Assembly: GCA_000231825.2 (NCBI GenBank)
Contig: JH720330.1
Location: 593,086 to 657,085 of the forward strand
Reading direction: 5' to 3'
DNA length: 64,000 nt
Source: Tetrahymena elliotti 4EA
Taxonomy: Eukaryota; Ciliophora; Oligohymenophorea; Hymenostomatida; Tetrahymenidae
Shown here: positions 52,302 to 64,000 of the stretch, piece after piece
How the letters are laid out: each line of letters opens with the position of its first letter
Position numbering within the stretch: position 1 is the stretch's first letter
Made by a program: the position numbers and the translations under genes
The notes under the pieces: generated by a model
Told to the model about the DNA's origin: nothing
The model's database searches: none
Seen by the model: only the letters and a program-made list of their open reading frames with translations

Positions 52302-55300
52302 ATGTACTTAAGCTTCATTTTATACATAATTTACAATTTATCTTCATAGGTTTTAGGAAATAATCTAAGTTCATAGGATTTAAAAGACCTTCCAATATTC
52401 TAACCAGTTCCTACTTTGAAAATAGACACAACTAAACTGTGTAAAGGAGGCTAATCCTATTAGGTATTCCCTTTCTCGTAGTCATCTAAAAATTATGTTG
52501 CTTTGAGTATGACAACTTGCGGACTCTACATTTATGACATCACTGATTTAAAATAAGCTATAATTGTTTTTCAAGATATACTTGTGCAGAAAGGAGAAAC
52601 ACAAGCTATTACTTATAGTAATGTCACTTAACATTTATGGATAGCTCATTCTTCAGGAAAATTTTTTGGAATAGATGCTACATAATAACCATTTATTATT
52701 ACTATCTCAGGAAACTCAATAGGAAATTTGCCAATTTACAAGATTGTCCCATGGCCTCAAGATAATAATATACTCTTTTTAATGTGCTATACATAGTTTT
52801 AAATTGTAGATTTTAGATAGCCTTCTTAAGGTTTAGTTTAGCTGCAATAAGTAAGTGTAAATGGACTTACTACCTACTAGATTAAGTTCATTCAGCAAAA
52901 TTAGTTTGCTTTAATAACTACATCTAATATAGGAGTTTAGTTTTTTAAGGTTAAAAATGGAAATGACATTGATAACATTTCTTTTACTTATTCTTGTTTT
53001 CTTAAGCCTACATATTTTGATGTGAATAATTTCTAAGTAGTTGATGAAAATACAATAGCTGTAATGATGCTCTATAGAGGTATCTTTCTATATGATATAA
53101 AAGAATTTCTAGACAATAATGGCGATGTTTGTAATCAAACTGTATTTAAGAGGATAAGTACTTCTCCTAATTATGGTTAAGGAGGATAAATGTCCCTTTC
53201 TTAAAATTAAAAATTCATTTATGGACAATTCAGATCTGTAGGAGTTAAGGTTTTTGATCTTTCATAAAGAAAATTTTAGATAGTACAAAACTTATTTGTA
53301 GATTCTAGCTGCAATGATATTAGACTAAACAGTTCCGAAAATCTTCTCTACTACACCAATTCAGTAACTCTATAAATTTTTGAAAGGACAGTACCAAATT
53401 TCAATAGAGATGTTCCTAATTTAATGTTGAATACATTTTAAATTACATAATTCAATTTCTTTAAAGAAGATCCTAATTTGGGTAATTTAGATTACTACTG
53501 TGTCCTAAATGAAAGCAAATAATAGCTATATTTAGCAAGGGCTGATTATGGGGCAGCTGCTTTTAAATACTCTGGCTAAGGTATTTTAGAAAGCTAATCA
53601 TTTGTATATAGATAGTAAAATTCACTTTTTCCTACAAGCAGAATTACATTTTTAGCAGATAATAGTACAGCTTATCTAACCCGCATTAGAATGGGGATAT
53701 CTATTGTTGATTTTAGTGATCCGTCTTCTCCTGTTATTTTAAAAGAAAACGTTACTATGAGTTCACCTTTTGTAGCTTATGTTTTTGTAGAGTTCTTTAA
53801 AGAATTTAAATTTGGCTTAGTGAGCAATTATATTAATGGATATATATTTTCTGTAGATGATCCTTTAAATCCTAAAATCATAAGTGTGATAGACACATAT
53901 AAATACACTTAAGGACAAACTACATTCACAAGATTTACTTTTTCTAAAGATTAGAATTATGTCTTTATGATATTAGACTCTTATGGTGTTCTAACTGCAA
54001 ATATTACCAATCCATATAAGCCAGAGATCATTTCTTCTTATTTCACTCATGGGTGTGCAGAATTCATGTAAATTTTTTAATCAGTTTCAATTTCTATTTA
54101 AAAGTTAAAAGAAATTATCTTATTTTACTGCTTTATAATTAAGTTTTCTGATAATTTTCTTTAATTTTTATTATTTCCTAAGATTTTGATAAGTTGTTTC
54201 AGAATGAAGATTTTTTGAAAAATAAGATCAATTTTCATTTTTTTAATTTTCCCCCTCCCAACTTTTTAATTGTTTGGAGAAAAATAAATTTAATGAAAAA
54301 GTTATTAAGAATGATTTCATAATTTTAATAAATTGTATATTTATTAAAATAGATAAACTTAAGATCAAAAATATGGTGCTTTGGCGGCTACATTTGAGGG
54401 CATTATAATTGTTAAGATACAAGAAGATTTATCATTCCTTCAAGTATCTCAAATAAAGATTGTAGGTACTATATTCAATATTAAATTGATGTCTAATGAT
54501 TAGTATATTATAGCTACAACATACGAATACCCTTCAATCATTTTAATTAGCATAGTAGATATATTGAATCCCACTATTGTTTAAATTATTGGAGATACAG
54601 GAGCTATTGGCTATTATAGTATCTGTCTTTCAAATGATAATTCTTAATTGTTTATAACAAGCCAATAGTATTTAAATCTCCTAACAATATAAAATCAAAT
54701 TATTTTACATACATAAATCTATGAGTTGATAAGCGTTTCAAATACAAAAGATTATGTAAGGTAAGTATTGAATAAAGGATAACCTCTTTAAGTAGGATAG
54801 TAAATTGAAATGCATTTGATTCCTATTTATTAGACTTAAGGTATATTAGTACGTAGCGCTTCATATTATTACTAAAATGTACTATAGCCATTACCTTCTT
54901 GGATGACATTTTAGCCAAGCACAAAAATTTTAAGTCTAAGTATAAGTAAAGATTCCCTTTAAAAGAATAGTTTAGGTTAATACATAGACACAATTTAATA
55001 AGTAGTATTTTTAACTTATTAGTAAGTGATAGAAACTGCATTCATTAACAGCTATTTATAGATAAATAGTGATGATTCTAGTCTTATTAAGAAAGCATGC
55101 ATGATCGCTGGTTACATCGATGAAAGTGGATATATTTAGCCTTCATATACTCCTTCTTAAAAGCTAAGTTTTGGAATTAATGAAAACGTTTACTTATAGA
55201 AGTGGGTTGGTCCTAAGCTAGACGTTGTTAAGGATTTCATTTAATATATACTAAATTAGAATATAATTAACTACACTACTTCCTTTGAGATAACCTAATC

Positions 55301-58052
55301 TATTATTGTAAACTTATAAAATAAGAGTTAAATTATATTTTCTATTGAGAATAATATATCTGTTTAGCTATAAATGCTTGAAGTAGTTCCAGGAGGTTCC
55401 ACAATACCTACAAATAAGGCAAAGTTTGTATTGAAGAACTATCCAAGTGTTCTTATTTTAATTTCATCAGCTTAAGATCAGATAAAACTTGAAGGAAGTC
55501 TTGATAATATTAACAGTATTCTTAGTACAGGTATAAAATACTCCCTCGGTGAAATTGATAAAGATCAGAATAAAGACATTCTTGTTTAAATGACTGTTTC
55601 TGATGGAGTTAACTATGACTATGTCAATATTTTTCCTTATAAAGATTTGGTTTTCTTATCTGAGTAGGCCCCTGTTTCTCTTTCACCTGAAATGAATTTG
55701 TAAAAAGATTTCAACTCTAAATATTCCCATGGTGAAATTTACATATAAGAAAACTTTCAGTATTAAATAAGTAGCTATGTCTTTACTTGTGTAGATTCAC
55801 CAATATTACAGTATTCTGCATAAATACTATAAGATGGATAGTTTGTAAATATTCCTAAACAATCTTGGATTTAGTTTTCTCCTACTGACAGAGTATTTAC
55901 AGGAAATCCCTCTAACAAATTCTACAACGAAAAAATAGTAATTTAAATCAGTGCTACAGATGGGTACACTCACAGCGTTGACAAATTAATCATCATCCCT
56001 AACAAAATTCCTTTCGCTTATATATTCTAATTTGCAATTTAAATTCTAGGTCCTTTATTTGGTTTGCTGGGACTATATAAATATAAGCACTTATTCTACA
56101 ATCTATTTTTAAAAAAATAGTACATTTATTCTAAAGATGTTGCATACGTTGGAGAAGTATATAAAAAATAAATCACAATAACAAATAATACTAGAAAATA
56201 AGTAATAAAGCTATGGGAATTCTTTAAATCAAAAATAGGAGAGAATGAAATTTTGTATTAACTATAAAATGAATTAATCAAAGGACATTCAGCTACAAGT
56301 TATGAATATTTTTTAGAAAATTAGGCTTCACAACATTAAGAAACAGACCAAGGTTTGAATTTTGAAGATGAAGTGATGCTAAAAATGTACCCTTATGGAA
56401 TTAATAAATAAGAAATGAGAATTGTAGACAACAAATCTAAAAAGGTTATCACGGAAAGCTCTTAAAGGCTTAATGATGCTTTAAGAGCTGCTAATTTATA
56501 TAAAAATGAAAACTCGGGATAGGAGGATAAATAAAAACTTTAAACTTCCTAATTATTTAATATGGACAATTAGACTTTATCTGCTCTAACAAGTCATAGA
56601 AATACTCATAGAAATAATTAACTTTAATTTGCTAGATAATAAACCTTCGACACCAAATCTAAGATAAATTCAAAAACAATTGCTGAAAATATCAAATAAA
56701 ATATTTAAACATACAATAAAGTATCTAGATCATAGTATTTACATAAAAATGAAGAACATAAAGATGAAGTGAGTGAAACTTTAGAAATATTTAAAGATGG
56801 ATAAATCAACTATTCTTAAATTTTAAGCTATGTAAAAGAAAAATAAGAAGAACTTCCAGAGAAAAAAAGAATTCTCAATGAAATTTAGTTAGAAAGTCTT
56901 TCAAACCCATACTCCTTATTATCCTAAGCCTTTTGTTGTATTTTAGTAGACTATTTAATGCAGAAAGATAAAATTACAAAAACCATATTTTATTATATGC
57001 AGAAAAAAGCATGCAAATACTATTTAGACATAGATTGGTATAAAGCTTATATCAATACTTCATATTCATTTGAAGATGTTCATACTAATCCTTATCCTTA
57101 ATTTTTGATCAATCAAAAAACTTTTAAGGCCTCGCTTAAAGAAGTCTTTTAATCTATATCAAAATATTTTTATGATCCCTAAACTAAAAGTCCTAAAGAG
57201 ATTAAATTTTCTTTGACTTTACTACAAGAAGCTATAAAGACAAGAGCTATTGGTTTTACTATGAAATCTCCTCAGATTTTTTAAGCTACTTAAGGAGAAA
57301 GTATACATGCATATAGCTATCTAATCCAGGCAATAAAGACATATGAAAGAAATGATGATATATCATGTTGTCTTAATGTTCATAAATGCTTAGATATTTA
57401 ATATATTGAAAAAGGGTTAACTGATAATGAAAAGCTACCTTCTTGGATTCATACTATTGATTTGATTAACGGATCAATTTTAATTAGTGGTATACCAGAA
57501 AAGAAAGACATCGGAAGTATCCTAATAAAAATTATTGATAATAATAAATTCATAGTAAGGAGCTTTTAAATATAAATTCTTTAAAAATAAGCTAATTCAG
57601 ATCCAAATATATAGGCTTTTCACCTCCTAAATGAAAGTGATACTTAAAAAGATATTTAGCTAAAAAAAATAAGAAATAACTCAGATCTTTCATAATACAA
57701 TATGTAAGCCCTAGCTTAAAAAATTAGATTAAAAAAAGCATCAGCTTTTGCTAGAAGTATAAGTTAGAATATGGATTTGTAATAAAGCTAGTCAAATTAT
57801 AAGCATGGAAATAATATAATTTAAGGTGAGCTGAGTCCTTCTTTTTGCAAAACTAAATTATCTGAATTTCATGATTAAATTACTCAATTTGATGAAGAAA
57901 AGGAATTTGAATTATTTAAAACCCCAAAAGATAATATCGAAGAGAGAAAAAAATATAAAACAAATCCTGCTAAATAAAACAATAATTTTAATTAATAAGC
58001 CAATACTTTTAACTTTATAGATTGCTTGACATAAAACACCTATATAGAATGA
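52302..58052 (+). CDS. giant type I membrane protein with propeller-like ectodomain and CADG domain, copy B
   Basis: There are two exons, 52302-54067 and 54353-58052, joined by a 285-nt GT..AG intron that preserves frame, giving 1821 residues. The N-terminus is a signal peptide (MYLSFILYIIYNLSS). Residues ~30-650 contain repeated beta motifs with Val-Asp-Phe-Ser-Asp-Pro-type turns (GISIVDFSDPSSPV), like LVIVD or other beta-propeller repeats. A dystroglycan-type cadherin-like (CADG) module at ~1068-1140 has SWIQFSPTDRVFTGNPS and ATDGYTHSVD. A single transmembrane helix follows at ~1143-1165 (QFAIQILGPLFGLLGLY). The remaining ~655 residues are predicted cytosolic and are shared with copies A and C, including LPSWIHTIDLINGSILISG near 57435, itself CADG-like. 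The stop is TGA 58050-58052. It is probably a surface adhesion or receptor protein; function is not established. Confidence 0.9.
54068..54352 (+). other. intron of copy B
   Basis: This GT..AG intron of 285 nt falls after base 1766 of the coding sequence, between codon positions 2 and 3. The same place is interrupted in copy C. Removing it keeps a single frame to TGA 58052. Confidence 0.85.
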
Positions 58053-59165
58053 TAGCAAAAAAAACTATCTTCAAAAAAAAGCAATATTCTTATTATTTTC
58101 AACACATTAACAAAAGAAATAATAGAAAAGTGTTTAAATAAAAGAGAAGTCTTTAAAATTTCTTAATTACAGTGGTTTTAAAGACACTTAGATCAGATTG
58201 TAATTAATTATTTGCCTCTTGATAAAATATGTTGTAATATAATCATTTATAATTTATATTCATTAATCAACATGTTATGTAAGACTTATTTCTATCAACT
58301 TCTTTTCTATTTCTGGATTATAGCTTTTTTCCTTTCTCCCCGCATTCTTTAATTAATTTTTAAATTTCTAAAATTAGAAGTAGGTACTAGTTTCCGTTTA
58401 TTTATGTTTATTTTTTTAAAGAAAGAAACATAAATTTTAATCAACAAAGAGATTATTTGATTTTTAATAAAATGAAACCCCACTTTAAATAGTTTTCATC
58501 AAATTAAAAAGGTAATAAATAATTAAATTTTTTACTACAACTACCAATTCCTTCTTCAGGTACATAAAATCCTTCTTCAAATTAATTCGTTTAAATTCAA
58601 ATGACTTTAATAAAATTCCCTTCAGATTCTTTATGTTTTTCAAATTTTGAAGTGATGTTTAAAAAATCTAAAGGTAACAATAATTTTTTGTTAGCAAGAT
58701 TAAAAAAAGTTTTTAAGAATAAATATCACACCATTTTAAAGCATTAAAAATACATTGCAAAATCAAGAAAAACTTAGCAAAAATTTGAAATATCTCAACA
58801 TTTAAATTATTTACAAAATTACCTAAAAATTAAAATAATTTATCTTAACAAGATAAATAAACTTGTACTTTTTTAAATTTAAAAACAATTAAAAAGAATA
58901 TTAACAATTAATAATGATGATTTAAAATTTTATATCTTAATTAATGTAAGCTTGGCTTTTGATTTTTTTTTATATTCTTTTAATTAACATTAAAATTTGC
59001 AAACAAAAACTTTAACTGTATTTCAAATATATTCAAGGCAAAATATGAATGTTAAAATAACATTAAAATATTGATCTATTAAGATGAAATTAAAATAAAC
59101 AATGCAATAAATAATTAATTCTAAATTTAAAATCTTGAAGTAGAAATTAGCATTTCAAAATAAAA
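58053..59165. other. intergenic spacer between copies B and C
   Basis: About 1.1 kb of AT-rich DNA between tandem genes. It should hold the polyadenylation region of B and the promoter of C. No gene or repeat is seen. Confidence 0.6.
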
Positions 59166-62100
59166 ATGATCTTAAAATTTATTTTTTTTTATTTACTCCA
59201 TTTGATTTAGATTATTTTAGCTCTTCAACTAAGTCCTAATGATGAAAATAATATCCCTATCTTTTAGCCAGTTTCATCATTGACAATAGAAATAAATAAG
59301 GTTTGTTAAGGTGGAGAAGCATATCAATTATTTCCTTTCACATAATAATAAAAAAATTATCTAGCATTAAGCATGACAACATGTGGGTTTTATATTTATG
59401 ATGTCACAGATTTAAACAGCCCTTAAATAGCATATAATGATATACTTTCACCAAAAGGAAAAACATAAGGTATAACTTATAGCAATATTACTTAATACTT
59501 GTGGATTGCTCATTCTTCAGGATAATTTTTTGGTATCGATACTAATATTTTCCCATTTAAAATCTCTGTAAAAGGTACATCTAAAGGAAATTTAGTTATA
59601 AATAAGATAATACCATGGCCTCTAGATAATAATATACTCTTTGTAATGTGTAATACTTAATTTTAAATTTATGATTTTAGGCAACCTTCTTAAGGACTAT
59701 AGTATCTACAATAAGTAAGTGTTAATGGATTAATTACTTACTAGATTGAGTTTATAAAATAGTATACATTTGCATTGGTGACTGTATCAAATGTAGGAGT
59801 GTAGTTTTACAAAGTTAGCAACGGAAACGATATAGATAGCATTTCTTTTAGTTATTCATGTTACATAAAACCCAAATTTTATGATACTAATAAATTCTAA
59901 CTTATGGATGATAACACCATAATAATAATGATGCAATTTAGAGGTATTTATCTGTATAACATCAAAGACTTTTTAGATTAAGATGGGTTAGTTTGTAAGT
60001 CATCATTATTTTAGAAGATAAGCACAACTCCAAACTAAGGTTAGGGAGGTCAAATGTACCTTTCTTAAGATAAAAGGTATCTGTATGCCTAATTCAGATC
60101 TGTAGGAGTTAGAATATATGATATGTAATAATAAACCTTTTAAATCATTTAAAATATTTTTGTAGATTAGAGCAGTAATGATCTTGCTTTAAATAGTTCA
60201 GAAGATCTCCTATTCTATACTAATTCATTGAAATTGTAAGTTTTCTAAAGGACATAGCCCAATTTCAATAGAGAAATTCCTAATTTGTTGCTGAATACAT
60301 TTTAATTAGCTTCTTACAACTTTTACAAAGAAGATATTAATTTAGGTAATTTAGATTTCTCTTGTGTTCTCCAAGAAAAAAAATAGCTGTTTTATTTATC
60401 AAGAGCTGATTATGGAGCTGCAGTTTTTAAGTATAAAGGCTAAGGCATATTAGAGAGTTAATCGTTTATCTATAGATAAATAAGTCCAAATAGTCCTACA
60501 ACTAGAATGGCCTTTCTTGCTGATAATAGTACTGCTTATGTTATGCGAATTAGTATGGGAATATCTATTGTAAACTTTACTGATCCTACTTCTCCTGTAA
60601 TACTGAAAGAAAATGTCACTATGAATTCACCTTTTGTGGCTTATGTTTTTATGAAATTTTTTAATAACTTTTAACTAGGCTTAGTAGCTAATTATATAAA
60701 TGCATATATTATATCAGTAGCAGATCCTATAAACCCTACAATAATTGGAGTAATTGATACTTATAAGTATACTTAAGGACATACATCGTTTACAAGTTTT
60801 ACTATGACAAAAAATTGTAATTATGTGTTTATGATAGTTACCTCTTATGGTATTGTTACAGCAAATATTACTAACCCATTAAAGCCTTAGATAATAAATT
60901 CTTATTTTTCTCATGGAAGTACAGATTTTGCGTAAATATTTTTTAAGTTATCTTTTAGATTTCATTTTTTATTTTTGTAAAAATTAAATTTTGAATTTAT
61001 TTTATATATAAAATATTGATCTTATTTAAATTTTTGACATAAAGGATTACCATCCTTTATTAAATATTTCATTTTAAAGATGGCTGAGAGAATTTAAATC
61101 ATATATATACACATATTTGATGAAAACAAATAAAGTATTAACATAAAAAAATATTGTAAATTAGATTAATTCATGATGAAAAGTATGGAGTTTTATCAGC
61201 TACATTTGAAGGCATTATGATTGTAAAGATTAATGAAGATTTTTCTTTGACAAAAATATCATCAGTGTAGATAGTTGGTTCTATATTTAATATTAAAGTA
61301 ATTCCAAATGATCAATATGTTTTAGCTGCAACCTATGAATATCCTTCAATTATATTGTTAAGTATAGTAGATATTTTAAATCCTACTATTGTTTAAGTTA
61401 TTGGAAATTAAGGTGCTTTTGGTTTTTATGGTATATGCCTTTCTGATGATAGTTCATAAGTATTTGTTACCAGTTAGTTTTACCTGCATCTCCTAACAAT
61501 ATAAAATCAAATCATCTTGCATACATAGATTTATGAATTGAAGAGCATATCTAATTCTAAAGAATTTAAAAAATAGGTTTTAAATAAAGGATAGGCTCTT
61601 TAGGTAGGGTAGTAAATAGAAATGCATTTGGTTCCTATTTACTAAACTTAAGCTATAGTAGTTCGCAGTGCTTAGTATTATTATGAAAATATATTATAAC
61701 CTTTACCTCCTTGGATGGTATTCTAGCCTAGCAAATAAATATTAAGCTTAAGCATAAGTAAAGATTCACTTCAAAAGAATAGTGAAGGATAGTATGTAGA
61801 AACAATTTAGCAAGTGGTTTTCTAAACTTACTAATCTATCATTGACTCTGCTTTCATTAATGATTATTTATAGATAAATTATGATGACTCTCTCTCTATT
61901 AAGAAAGCATGTATGATTACAGGTTATATTGATGAAAGTGGATTTATCTAACCTTCATATACTCCTTCCTAAAAGCTAAGCTTTGGAGTGAATGAAAGTA
62001 CTTACTTAGCTAAATGGCTTGGCCCAAAGCTAAACCTAGTTAAAGAATTTATTCAATATATTTTGAATTAGAATATCATTAACTACACAACAAACTTTAA

Positions 62101-64000
62101 GATAGCTCAATCAATTTAAGTTAATTTGTAAGAGCAAAATAAAATTATATTTTCTATCGAAAATGATATTTCTGTTTAACTATAAATACTTGAATTACTA
62201 CCCGATAGTTCCACATTACCAACAAATAAAGCAAAATTTGTGAATAAAAGTTATCCAAGTGTTCTCATTTTGATTTCATCTGCTTAGGATTAGATAAAGC
62301 TTGAAGGAAGTCTTGAAAATATTAATTTGATCTTGAAAAGTGGAATTAAGTATTCAATAAGTGAAGTTTAAAATAGTGATTAAATCTTGGTATAAATGAC
62401 TGTTTCTGATGGAGTCAACTATGACTATATTAATACATTTCCTTATAAAGAGTTAATTTTCCTATCTTAGTAATCTTAAGTAACTCTCTCATCTGAAGTT
62501 AATTTATAAAAAGACCTAAATTCAAAATATTCTGGTGGGTAAATTTATATATAAGATAATTTTTAATATTAAGTCAGTAACTTAGTATTTTCATGTGTTG
62601 ATTCACCTATTTTGTAGTACTCTGCTTAAATTAAATAAAATAATAAATTTGTGAATATTCCCAAAGATTCATGGATTCAATTTTCTCCTACAGATAGAGT
62701 TTTCACTGGAAATCCTTCAGCTTCTTATTTTAATGAAATCATAGTTATTTAAGTTAACGCTACTGATGGATACTCATATGCTGTTGATAATTTTACTATT
62801 ATCCCTAACAAAATTCCTTTTACATATGCTTTCTAATTTGCTGTTTAGATTTTGGGTCCTTTATTTGGTATACTAGGACTCTATAATTATAAGCATTTGA
62901 TTTACAATCTATCTTTTAAAAATTAATACATTTATTCAAAAGATGTTGCCTATGTTGGTGAAGTGTTTAGAAAATAAATTACAATTACTAACAATATTGA
63001 TAAGTAAGCTAAAAAACTCTGGGAATTCTTCAAATAATAAATAGGGGAGAATGAAATTCTAAACTAATTAGCTTAAGAATTGATGAGTGAAACTTCTACC
63101 TCAAGCTATGATTATTATAATCCATAGAATAAAAAAGATGATTTAAAAGATATAGAAGGAGAATTGCAAGTAAATTTTGAAGATGAAGTAATGGTAAAAA
63201 TGTATCCTTATGGAATTAATAATGAAGAAATGGTCATAGTTGATAAAAAATCAAAAAACATTTTCATCGAAAACTCTTAAAGGCTGAGTTATGGTTATAG
63301 AAACAGTAATACCAGGAGATTTGAAAATTCAGGGAATGAAGAAAGCTAAAAATTATACTCCATAGTAAATAATGATTCTATTGATGTTACTTATCGTGAA
63401 AGTAATTAAAATCCATTTAAAAAAAGTACAACTTAAAAGAATAAATCAGAATACCTTGAAAAAAGAAAATCTACTTACTTAAATTTAAATGCTAAATCTA
63501 TTGCTGGGAGTATTAAATAAAATTTATCAGTTTATGATAAAATATCTAGATTACAGCATTTGGAAAATAACAAAAATAAGCCTAAAACTGAGTAATAGAT
63601 TTAAATTTTTAAAGATGGGTAAATTAATATCTCTTAGATACTTAGCTTCATAAAAGAAAAATAGGAATAAGTACCTGAGAAAAAAAGAATTGTGAACTAA
63701 ATGTAATTAAAAACACTTTTAAATTAAAACTCTCTTTTATCATTAGCTATTTTCTGTTATTTAGTTGATTATCTCATACAATAGGATAAAATCACAAAAA
63801 ATATATTTGATTTTATGTAAAGCAAAGCTTGCAAATACTATTTAGAAATAGATTGGTACAAGGCTTATATTGATATTATGCATTCTTTTGAAGACATTCA
63901 TACTAACCCTTATCCTTCATTTTAAATCAACTAAAAAACATTTAAAGCATCCTTAAGAGAAATTTTTAAGTCACTATCAAAACACTATTATGATCCTTTA
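59166..64000 (+). CDS. giant type I membrane protein, copy C (3' end off the window)
   Basis: This is a paralogue of copy B. Exon 1 is 59166-60931, exactly 1766 nt as in B; the intron is 60932-61164; exon 2 runs in frame from 61165 to the window edge. The start ATG 59166 gives a signal peptide (MILKFIFFYLLHLIQIILA). The ectodomain has the same propeller-like blocks (ALSMTTCGFYIYDVTD; GISIVNFTDPTSPV). The CADG module is near 62600-62810 (SWIQFSPTDRVFTGNPS), and the transmembrane segment near 62840-62890 (QILGPLFGILGLY). The cytosolic region follows with NFEDEVMVKMYPYGINN and IFKDGQINISQ, and is cut after YYDPL, about 290 residues short of B's end. The frame is intact throughout, so the gene is probably functional. 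Divergence from B is highest in the cytosolic linker near 63060-63500. Confidence 0.9.
60932..61164 (+). other. intron of copy C
   Basis: This GT..AG intron of 233 nt sits at the identical coding position and phase as the intron of copy B, although its sequence and length differ. Confidence 0.85.

Noticed and set aside
54823..55041. A 72-codon minus-strand frame
   Set aside because: It is antisense to exon 2 of copy B, which is a clear coding frame with paralogue support.
1..64000. Thousands of in-frame TAA/TAG codons that might suggest mass pseudogenisation
   Set aside because: They fall where Gln is expected in many independent families and every gene closes at TGA, so this is the ciliate code; only frames with TGA or frameshifts are called broken.
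1..64000. CRISPR arrays, rRNA, tRNA, bacterial operons, telomere repeats
   Set aside because: None is visible: no regularly spaced repeats, no rRNA or tRNA consensus, no GGGGTT runs, and all genes have eukaryotic structure.

Overview
The window looks like ciliate nuclear DNA, most likely from a Tetrahymena-like oligohymenophorean. Base composition is very AT-rich. Long protein-like frames run through many TAA and TAG codons, read as Gln, and close only at TGA. Introns are short, AT-rich and GT..AG, mostly about 45-290 nt. Intergenic gaps are long and nearly featureless. Paramecium-type 20-30 nt introns are not the rule here, which argues for Tetrahymena or a close relative. All products below use TGA as the only stop.

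Layout. Positions 1-10449 hold two tandem minus-strand ABCC/MRP-type ABC transporters; the first runs off the left edge. Positions 12520-13839 (+) encode a secreted, probably lipid-anchored, Cys-rich protein. Converging on it is a 10 kb minus-strand gene (14328-24416) for a giant membrane protein with a Cys-rich N-terminus, a beta-helix-like ectodomain and a multi-pass C-terminus. A papain-family protease gene (26000-27185, +) is followed by a broken paralogue (28120-29460). Then come minus-strand genes for an unrecognised helical protein (29908-32786), the ribosome-assembly GTPase NOG2 (33242-35557), a Q/N-rich protein (37455-38252), a SUMO-related multidomain protein (40808-44580) and a membrane-anchored EF-hand protein (44843-45754).

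From 46826 to the right edge is a plus-strand tandem family of very large type I membrane proteins: a pseudogene (A), a heavily decayed fragment, an intact copy (B, 1821 aa) and a third copy (C) cut by the window end. They combine a signal peptide, a propeller-like ectodomain, a dystroglycan-type cadherin-like (CADG) module, one transmembrane helix and a roughly 650-residue cytosolic region.

Main points of interest. (1) One polypeptide joins an SP-RING (SUMO E3-type) finger to two Ulp1-like (SUMO protease) domains, and all three appear to have lost key residues. (2) The tandem CADG family shows birth-and-death evolution and has a second CADG-like segment on the predicted cytosolic side. (3) A compact perfect inverted repeat at 27600-27663 folds into a three-way-junction shape and is followed by a T-run. 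Genes are individually transcribed; no operon logic is seen. Introns were placed by eye from frame continuity and GT..AG, so exact joins are provisional unless stated.
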